From JADLGL01 sp964611195 (GTDB lineage Bacteria; Pseudomonadota; Alphaproteobacteria; Rhizobiales; Kaistiaceae): a stretch of 6,677 nucleotides of DNA. The stretch lies in the NCBI GenBank assembly GCA_964611195.1, contig CAZSXA010000131.1:1-6677 (forward strand), given 5' to 3'. Shown here piece after piece: positions 1 through 5,347 of the stretch (position 1 is its first letter; each line of letters opens with the position of its first letter). The position numbers were made by a program, and so were the translations under genes. The notes beneath the pieces were generated by a model that was given only the letters and a program-made list of their open reading frames with translations, searched no databases and was not told the origin of the DNA.

Positions 1-1
1 G

Positions 2-670
2 GCGCCCCAAGCGACGTCGCGGATTACGACCGCCGACATCGGCGTTGGACCCGACTTCAAGCGGACGGCGCGCCACACGCGTCGCGTCCGGTTGCTGCGC
101 TGGCTCCTGCCGGCCATCGTCGTTATCGGTGCCGGCGCCTACCTGCTCTCCGTCTCGATCCCGGATATCGACCTGCCGATCGAGTTCGACTCCGTGACCA
201 TCGACGGCGAGGGCGTCGTCATCGAGCGGCCACAGCTGGCCGACTACCAAGCGGACGGCGAGCCGTATACGCTGTCGGCTGCGCGGGCGATCCAGCGCAA
301 CGACAATCCGAACCAGTTGATCCTGGAAGAGGTCGTCGCCGAATATGTGCTCGACAACGGCGCTCGTGCGGAGTTCTTCGCGCCCGCCGGCGAGTACAAT
401 TCGTCAACGACGCTGATGGCGCTGTCGGGCGGCGTCGAGATGTCGATCGGCGACAGCGTGACGCTCAGTCTCGAGACGGTCACGGTCGATGTCCCGAACG
501 GCACGATCAGCACCGACCGGCCGTTCCGGCTTGCTGCCGGCAACCTCCTTCTCACCGGCAACGATCTGATGATGACCGATTCCGATCTCACGATCGGCGG
601 CGGCGTTCACACCGAGATCGGGGCCGACGGCGTGTCGGTTCCCCTGCCGATGCTGGGTGGCGGACAATGA
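2..670 (+). CDS. lptC: LPS export system protein LptC, 5' partial
   Basis: LptC is the bitopic inner-membrane component of the Lpt machine. It receives LPS from the LptB2FG transporter and hands it to LptA in the periplasm. The frame is open from the first bases of the window and gives 222 visible residues. They begin with a basic cytoplasmic stretch (RHTRRVRLLR near residues 24-33), then one membrane segment (about 33-52, RWLLPAIVVIGAGAYLLSV), then a beta-rich periplasmic domain with the OstA/LptC-like pattern. A TTG at 92 is the only conventional start codon before the membrane segment. It would remove the positive residues ahead of the helix, so I infer the true start lies just upstream of the window. 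The stop overlaps the lptA start (ATGA), and lptA and lptB follow, which strongly supports the assignment. Sequence divergence within LptC is high, so the call rests on topology plus context. Confidence 0.9.
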   Translation, partial: APQATSRITTADIGVGPDFKRTARHTRRVRLLRWLLPAIVVIGAGAYLLSVSIPDIDLPIEFDSVTIDGEGVVIERPQLADYQADGEPYTLSAARAIQRNDNPNQLILEEVVAEYVLDNGARAEFFAPAGEYNSSTTLMALSGGVEMSIGDSVTLSLETVTVDVPNGTISTDRPFRLAAGNLLLTGNDLMMTDSDLTIGGGVHTEIGADGVSVPLPMLGGGQ

Positions 671-1179
671 GACGACTGATCGCGATCGCTGCCGTGCTCG
701 CCTGCGGTCTCGCCGGCGCTGCTCTCGCCCAGCAGGGTGCCCCGATGTTCGGCGGGTTCCTGTCGCAGTCAGCGGATCCGATCTCGATCGATGCCGACTC
801 CTTGTCATGGACGCAGCAGGACGGCCGCGACGTGCTCCAATACACCGGCGGCGTGGTCGCGACGCGCGGCGCGATGCGGATCGAGGCGGCGCGGCTGACC
901 GTGTTCCTGCCGGCAGAAGGCAGCGACCGGACCTTCGACCGGATCGAGGCGTCGGGCAATGTCCGGGTCGATGCCGGAAGTCAGACCGCCGCCGCCGAGC
1001 TTGCGGTCATGGACATGGTGGCTCAGACAGTGGTGATGACCGGAACCGTTTCGATCTTCGACGGCGCGAACGAGATGGCGGGAAACCGTCTGACCATCGA
1101 CCTCGCCACCGGCAACTGGCAGCTCGGGACCGGTGGCGACCGGGTCCGGACGGTCGTCAATCCGAATCAGGGCCAATGA
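667..1179 (+). CDS. lptA: LPS transport periplasmic protein LptA
   Basis: LptA forms the periplasmic bridge that carries lipopolysaccharide from LptC to the outer-membrane LptD/E complex. The 170-residue product has a clear Sec signal peptide: MRR, a hydrophobic core at residues 4-20, and an A-L-A site with likely cleavage after A21. The mature part is an OstA-type beta-jellyroll, with successive short strands such as DVLQYTGGVVATRG, FDRIEASGNVRVD and QTVVMTGTVSIFDG, and the recurring 'G-x-V' spacing of the family. The length is slightly below the 185 residues of the E. coli protein. The start is the ATG that overlaps the lptC stop, preceded by a purine-rich GGGTGGCGG stretch. The end overlaps the lptB start by 4 bp. 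This arrangement points to translational coupling within one transcript. Confidence is high from family pattern and order. Confidence 0.93.
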   Translation: MRRLIAIAAVLACGLAGAALAQQGAPMFGGFLSQSADPISIDADSLSWTQQDGRDVLQYTGGVVATRGAMRIEAARLTVFLPAEGSDRTFDRIEASGNVRVDAGSQTAAAELAVMDMVAQTVVMTGTVSIFDGANEMAGNRLTIDLATGNWQLGTGGDRVRTVVNPNQGQ

Positions 1180-2012
1180 GGCGACCGCGGCGACGACGCG
1201 CAGAACCGGAGGACGACTGGGACTACCCGGCGGAGTTCGAGCTTCAGCCCGGCCCCGAGCCGTCACGGATTTACCCCGGCGCCGGCGGCGACGGCTGGCT
1301 GGTCGCACGCCATCTCGGCAAGAGCTACCGGTCGAGCCGGGTCGTCGATGACGTTTCGCTGGCCCTCGCCCGCGGCGAAGCAGTCGGCCTGCTTGGCCCC
1401 AATGGCGCGGGCAAGACCACCGTCTTCTACCTGATCACCGGGCTCATCCGCGCCGACGAGGGGGCAATCGATCTCGACGGCTACGCCATCACGCGGCTGC
1501 CGATGTATCGCCGGGCACGGCTCGGCATCGGCTACCTGCCCCAGGAAGCCTCGATCTTCCGCGGCCTTTCGGTCGAGGCGAATATCCGCGCGATCCTCGA
1601 ACTGGTGGAGAAGGACCGACGCGCGCGCGAAGAACAGCTCGATGCGCTGCTCGAGGAGTTCCATATCGAGCATCTCAGGAAATCGCCGGCGCGGGCGCTG
1701 TCGGGCGGCGAGCGGCGGCGCTGCGAGATCGCGCGCGCCATCGCCAGCCGGCCCTCCTTCATGCTGCTCGACGAGCCGTTCGCCGGCATCGACCCGATCG
1801 CGGTCGGCGATATCCACGCCCTCGTCCGTCACCTCACCGCGCGCGGCATCGGCGTGCTGGTGACCGACCACAATGTCCGCGAAACGCTGGGACTGGTTGA
1901 ACGCGCCTACATCATCCATTCGGGGCGCGTGCTGATGGAAGGCACCCCGGACGAAATCCTCGCCAGCGAGGATGTGCGACGTCTTTACCTCGGCGACGAG
2001 TTTACCCTTTGA
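1176..2012 (+). CDS. lptB: LPS export ABC transporter ATP-binding protein LptB
   Basis: LptB is the cytoplasmic ATPase that pairs as a dimer with LptF and LptG to extract LPS from the inner membrane. The 278-residue product has a complete ABC domain: Walker A GPNGAGKTT at 74-82, Q-loop Q123 in YLPQEASIF, signature LSGGE at 175-179, Walker B FMLLDEP at 195-201 with catalytic E200, and the switch histidine H232 in TDHNV. The TDHNVRE segment and the closing YLGDEF are typical of LptB rather than of amino-acid ABC ATPases. The ATG at 1176 overlaps the lptA stop (ATGA) and is the natural start; the frame stays open further upstream, but that part only shadows lptA. From this start there is an N-terminal extension of about 40 residues, arginine-rich then acidic and proline-rich, absent from the 241-residue E. 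coli protein. LptF and LptG are not in the window. Confidence 0.97.
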   Translation: MRRPRRRRAEPEDDWDYPAEFELQPGPEPSRIYPGAGGDGWLVARHLGKSYRSSRVVDDVSLALARGEAVGLLGPNGAGKTTVFYLITGLIRADEGAIDLDGYAITRLPMYRRARLGIGYLPQEASIFRGLSVEANIRAILELVEKDRRAREEQLDALLEEFHIEHLRKSPARALSGGERRRCEIARAIASRPSFMLLDEPFAGIDPIAVGDIHALVRHLTARGIGVLVTDHNVRETLGLVERAYIIHSGRVLMEGTPDEILASEDVRRLYLGDEFTL

Positions 2013-2078
2013 CCGGGCGCGGCGATGCGCTAGGAAGGGGCAAGCAAGAATTAGACCAGTTCGGGGACGCGTACGCCC

Positions 2079-3614
2079 ATGGCGTTGTCACTCAGGCCGG
2101 AACTCCGCACCAGCCAGACGCTGGTGATGACGCCGCAGCTGATGCAGGCCATCAAGCTGCTGCAACTCTCAAGCCTGGAATTGTCGGCCTTCGTCGAGGA
2201 AGAGCTCGAACGTAACCCATTGCTGGAGCGGGACGACACGTCCGACCGCGATGCGCCTCAGCCCGAGGCCGAGACCGGCTCCGGGAGCAGCGAACTCGAA
2301 ATCAGCGGACCCGAAGCCATCGCCGAAGCCGCCGATGTGTCCGCCGGTCACGACCGTGACGAGGAGCATGCTCTGCCGGAACAGCCGGCGCCGCCTGCCG
2401 AGAACTGGGCCGACGGGCCGAGCCGGACGCCGATGCGGGCCGACGACTACAATCTCGAAGCCTTTGTCGCCGGGCGAACGTCACTCTACGACCACCTTTC
2501 CGAGCAGCTTGGCATCGTCGCCCCGGACCAGGCGACGCGGATGCTCGGCGCCCAGCTGATCGGGGAACTCGACGAAGCGGGCTATCTCCGCGCCGATCCT
2601 GCCGAACTGGCCGCCCGCCTCGGCGCCAGTCCGGCGCGGCTGGAAGACACCCTGAAGCTCCTCAAGACATTCGAACCAACCGGCGTCTTCGCCCACGATC
2701 TCTCGGAGTGCCTGGCGATCCAGCTGGCAGAAAAGAACCGGCTCGACCCCGCGATGGAGGCGCTTCTCGCCAATCTCGAACTGGTGGCAAAGCGCGATTT
2801 CGCCGGCCTTCGCGAGCGCTGCGGGGTCGACGACGCCGACCTTTCCGATATGCTTGCCGAGCTTCGCGCTCTCAATCCGAAGCCGGGCGCCGACTTCGAC
2901 CCGCCCGCCGTCCACACCATCATCCCCGACATCCTGGTGACGCCGGCCCATGACGGGGGCTGGCGGATCGACCTCAACGCCGACGCCCTGCCGCGGCTAC
3001 TGGTCAATCAGAGCTACTACGCCACCGTCTCGAAGTCAGCGCGGAAGGATACCGACAAGGCATTCCTCAGCGAGCGCTTTCAGACCGCACGCTGGCTGGT
3101 CGACAGCCTCGACCGCCGCGCCCGGACGATCCTGAAAGTGGCGACCGAGATCGTCCGCCAGCAGGACGGCTTCTTCGCCAAGGGCGTGGAGCATCTCCGC
3201 CCCTTGAACCTCAAGGCGGTTGCCGACGCGATCAACATGCACGAATCCACCGTCAGCCGGGTGACGTCGAACAAATACATGGCGACGACCCGGGGCCTCT
3301 TCGAACTCAAATACTTCTTCACCTCGGCCATTCCCGCGGCCGATGGCGGCACGGCGCACTCGGCCGAGGCGGTGCGTCACCGCATCAAGGCCCTTATCGA
3401 CGCCGAGGCCGATCAGGTGCTTTCGGATGACGCGATCGTCGGTCTGCTGCGCCAGTCCGGAATCGACATCGCCCGTCGGACGGTCGCCAAATATCGCGAG
3501 GCAATGCGCATCCCCTCCTCCGTCGATCGACGTCGCCAACGCAAGGCGGGCGCGTGGGAGGCACGCGGAGACGTGCACAGGGCAGCGATTGACTCCGCCA
3601 TGGCCGCTCCGTAG
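2079..3614 (+). CDS. rpoN: RNA polymerase sigma-54 factor RpoN
   Basis: Sigma-54 directs RNA polymerase to -24/-12 promoters that need AAA+ enhancer-binding proteins such as NtrC or NifA. The 511-residue product shows the full architecture. Region I (1-50) is the Q/L-rich activator-interacting segment (SQTLVMTPQLMQAIKLLQL). Region II (about 51-120) is an acidic, proline-rich linker. The core-binding domain starts near Y124 (YNLEAFVAG). The helix-turn-helix is near 378-397 (LKAVADAINMHESTVSR). The RpoN box ARRTVAKYRE is intact at 465-474. A tail of about 30 residues, partly basic, follows (RRRQRKAG and beyond). ATG 2079 is the first in-frame start after a TAG at 2052, and a GGGG(A) run lies about 11 bp upstream. 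The 66-bp gap after lptB shows no clear promoter or terminator, so co-transcription with lpt genes is plausible. The stop is TAG, whereas the other genes with visible ends stop at TGA. Confidence 0.98.
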   Translation: MALSLRPELRTSQTLVMTPQLMQAIKLLQLSSLELSAFVEEELERNPLLERDDTSDRDAPQPEAETGSGSSELEISGPEAIAEAADVSAGHDRDEEHALPEQPAPPAENWADGPSRTPMRADDYNLEAFVAGRTSLYDHLSEQLGIVAPDQATRMLGAQLIGELDEAGYLRADPAELAARLGASPARLEDTLKLLKTFEPTGVFAHDLSECLAIQLAEKNRLDPAMEALLANLELVAKRDFAGLRERCGVDDADLSDMLAELRALNPKPGADFDPPAVHTIIPDILVTPAHDGGWRIDLNADALPRLLVNQSYYATVSKSARKDTDKAFLSERFQTARWLVDSLDRRARTILKVATEIVRQQDGFFAKGVEHLRPLNLKAVADAINMHESTVSRVTSNKYMATTRGLFELKYFFTSAIPAADGGTAHSAEAVRHRIKALIDAEADQVLSDDAIVGLLRQSGIDIARRTVAKYREAMRIPSSVDRRRQRKAGAWEARGDVHRAAIDSAMAAP

Positions 3615-3637
3615 AAGGCGCGCGAAAGTCGGGCGAC

Positions 3638-3654
3638 GCGAACGCCTCGTTCGC
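3638..3654 (+). other. Short perfect hairpin downstream of rpoN
   Basis: GCGAACG and CGTTCGC are exact reverse complements separated by the 3-nt loop CCT, starting 24 bp after the rpoN stop. There is no T-run after it, so it is not a convincing intrinsic terminator. It could slow or protect the 3' end of the rpoN message, or be a chance palindrome in GC-rich DNA. Confidence 0.3.
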
Positions 3655-3734
3655 CGCCAACCACACGGCCGCCGCCGCAGGCAGGGACCGCCGGACAGGC
3701 AAATGACCAGCCGCAACGTTTCGCCTCCTGGCTG

Positions 3735-3764
3735 CCGACACGGCAGAACGCCTCCGGCTATTTA
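3735..3764 (+). promoter_or_regulatory. Weak sigma-70-like promoter candidate for ptsN
   Basis: The only AT-rich patch in the rpoN-ptsN gap is TATTTAAGAT (3759-3768). CCGACA at 3735-3740 matches four bases of the -35 consensus and lies 18 bp before TATTTA. The -10 match is poor beyond TAT. Placement about 55-60 bp upstream of the ptsN ATG is reasonable, and the 207-bp gap makes an internal promoter likely in principle. This exact site is a guess. Confidence 0.22.
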
Positions 3765-3821
3765 AGATCAGGGATCGACGGCGCGACCCCCCAGCACCTC
3801 CGTCACGGGACCAGGTATTTC

Positions 3822-4286
3822 ATGGATCTCAGCGATCTGATCGGCAGCCAGTCGATCCTTCCTGCCGTCAAGGCAACGAGCAAGCGGCAGGCAATCCAGG
3901 AGCTCGCCGGCAAGGGCAAGGAACTGACCGGCCGCAAGGAGCGCGAGATCTTCGACGTCCTGATGGAGCGCGAGCGACTCGGATCCACCGGTATCGGTTC
4001 CGGCATCGCGATCCCGCACGGCAAGATCGCCGGGCTCGACGGCATCTACGGCGCTTTTGCAAGGCTTTCGCGGCCGGTCGATTTCGACGCCATCGACAAC
4101 CAGCCGGTCGATCTGATGTTCCTGCTGCTCGCCCCTGAGGATTCGGGCGCCGATCACCTGAAGGCCCTCGCCCGCATCGCCCGGATCGTCCGTGAAAATG
4201 GCGTCCCGGAGCGGCTTCGCGAGGCGTCCGACGCGACCTCCCTCCACCGCATCCTGTCAGAAGGCGCAACGCCCTCCGCCGCCTGA
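3822..4286 (+). CDS. ptsN: PTS IIA-like nitrogen regulatory protein PtsN (EIIA-Ntr)
   Basis: PtsN is the terminal phosphoryl acceptor of the nitrogen-related phosphotransferase system (PtsP to NPr to EIIA-Ntr). It regulates by protein contact, for example on potassium transport and other cytoplasmic targets in proteobacteria, and does not transport sugar. The 154-residue product is a single EIIA type-2 domain. The phosphorylated histidine is H66 in GIAIPHGK (residues 61-68), preceded by the family motif ERERLGSTGIG. The C-terminal half carries FLLLAPED and HLKALARIARI, also typical. ATG 3822 is the first ATG, GTG or TTG in this frame after the rpoN stop, with GGGACCAGG as a plausible ribosome-binding region 6-14 bp upstream. 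The upstream neighbour rpoN is classical; the usual hpf/raiA gene between them is missing. The C-terminus ends in a short GATPSAA tail. Confidence 0.97.
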   Translation: MDLSDLIGSQSILPAVKATSKRQAIQELAGKGKELTGRKEREIFDVLMERERLGSTGIGSGIAIPHGKIAGLDGIYGAFARLSRPVDFDAIDNQPVDLMFLLLAPEDSGADHLKALARIARIVRENGVPERLREASDATSLHRILSEGATPSAA

Positions 4287-4291
4287 GGCGC

Positions 4292-4320
4292 GCGCGGCTT
4301 GTTGATCGCGGGCGCCGCGC
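4292..4320 (+). other. GC-rich inverted repeat between ptsN and the exonuclease gene
   Basis: GCGCGGC (4292-4298) and GCCGCGC (4314-4320) can pair across a 15-nt loop within the 41-bp gap. The right arm ends 7 bp before the exonuclease ATG. No T-tract follows. It may be a weak attenuator or a structure limiting initiation, or simply reflect GC-rich composition. Confidence 0.25.
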
Positions 4321-4327
4321 TAGATTC

Positions 4328-5347
4328 ATGGGCGTGCGCCCAGAAGAGCTTCTCCATCCGACGCCCGCCGGGCTCTATTGCCCGATCGGCGATTTCCACA
4401 TCGACCCGACCCGCGCCGTTCCGCGGGCGTTGATCACCCACGGCCACGCCGATCATGCCCGGCCCGGCCATGGTTCCGTTCTCGCTACCGCCGAGACATT
4501 GGCTGTCATGGCCGCACGCTACGGGCCGGGGCATGCCGCCACGACCCAGTCCATCGTCTATGGCGACACGTTGGCGCTTGGCGGCGTTGACGTCCGGTTC
4601 GAGCCGGCCGGACACGTGCTCGGCTCGGCGCAGATCATGGTCGAGGCCGGCGGACTGCGGATCGTCGCCTCCGGCGACTACAAACGGCAGGAGGACCCGA
4701 CCTGCGCCGGGTTCGAGCCCATCCGCTGCGATGTGTTCATAACGGAGGCAACTTTCGGTCTTCCGGTCTTTCGTCATCCGGACGCCAGCGGCGAAGCCCG
4801 GCGGTTGCTGGCTTCCGTCGCGCAGTTCCCGGATCGCACGCACCTCGTGGGTGCCTATTCCTTAGGCAAGGCCCAGCGCATGATCCGCCTCATCCGCGAT
4901 GCCGGCTATGACCGGCCGATCTTCATTCACGGCGCCCTGGAGGCTCTCTGCGCGCTTTATGAGGCGCATGGCGTAGCGCTCGGCCCGCTTCGGCCCGCCA
5001 CGGACGACAGCCTCAGCCGCGCCGACTATGCCGGCGCCATCGTCGTCGGGCCGCCGGCCTCGATGAACGACCGCTGGGCGCGGCGCTTTGCCGACCCGCT
5101 GGACTGCTTCGCCTCGGGCTGGATGCGGATCCGCCAGCGCGCCAAGCAGGGCGGCGTCGAGCTGCCGCTGATCGTCTCCGACCATGGCGACTGGGACGAG
5201 TTGACGGCGACGATCCGCGATACCGGGGCCGGCGAGGTTTGGGTCACGCATGGCCGCGAGGAGGCGCTGGTGCGCTGGTGCGAGCTTGCCGGCATCCCGG
5301 CGCGGCCGCTCAACCTTGTCGGCTATGAGGACGAGGACGGCTCGTGA
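4328..5347 (+). CDS. DNA ligase-associated exonuclease (metallo-beta-lactamase fold)
   Basis: This is a predicted metal-dependent nuclease of the group annotated as 'putative exonuclease, DNA ligase-associated' (TIGR04122 as I recall), related to beta-CASP/CPSF-type nucleases. It probably processes DNA ends for the ligase encoded next. The 339-residue protein carries the metal-binding HxHxDH motif at 38-43 (THGHADHA). It also has a histidine at H96 (AGHVLGSAQ), an aspartate at D117 (SGDYKRQED), and C-terminal histidines H286 (SDHGDWDEL) and H308 (VTHGREEAL). The N-terminus, with LHPTPAGLYCPIGDFHIDP, matches the family opening. ATG 4328 is used because it sits close before the conserved start; no good Shine-Dalgarno is seen, and a GTG two codons on is an alternative. 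Its stop overlaps the ligase start (GTGA), so the two are very likely coupled. Substrate and polarity cannot be read from sequence. Confidence 0.93.
   Translation: MGVRPEELLHPTPAGLYCPIGDFHIDPTRAVPRALITHGHADHARPGHGSVLATAETLAVMAARYGPGHAATTQSIVYGDTLALGGVDVRFEPAGHVLGSAQIMVEAGGLRIVASGDYKRQEDPTCAGFEPIRCDVFITEATFGLPVFRHPDASGEARRLLASVAQFPDRTHLVGAYSLGKAQRMIRLIRDAGYDRPIFIHGALEALCALYEAHGVALGPLRPATDDSLSRADYAGAIVVGPPASMNDRWARRFADPLDCFASGWMRIRQRAKQGGVELPLIVSDHGDWDELTATIRDTGAGEVWVTHGREEALVRWCELAGIPARPLNLVGYEDEDGS

Noticed and set aside
58..260. 13-bp direct repeat CAAGCGGACGGCG at 58-70 and 248-260 within lptC.
   Set aside because: The copies lie in different codon phases and encode different residues, and no third copy was noticed; probably coincidence.
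657..1175. Upstream open extension of the lptB frame (a possible 451-residue protein).
   Set aside because: It overlaps lptA completely in another frame, is Arg-rich shadow sequence, and the ABC domain is complete from the coupled ATG at 1176.
3697..3713. GG-N10-GC spacing in AGGCAAATGACCAGCC, reminiscent of a sigma-54 -24/-12 promoter ahead of ptsN.
   Set aside because: Only the GG and GC dinucleotides and a GGCA match; the -12 element lacks TTGC. Such partial matches are common in GC-rich DNA.
3036..3716. Minus-strand reading frame of 226 codons over the rpoN 3' end and the gap.
   Set aside because: It covers the conserved HTH and RpoN box codons in antisense and shows no family features.
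3703..3765. 20-codon ORF (MTSRNVSPPG...) in the rpoN-ptsN gap.
   Set aside because: It has no ribosome-binding site, no recognisable sequence, and its frame continues openly from upstream shadow sequence; nothing supports translation.
4154..4843. Minus-strand reading frame of 229 codons across ptsN and the exonuclease start.
   Set aside because: It crosses two well-supported + strand genes and has no recognisable domain; it is a composition artefact.
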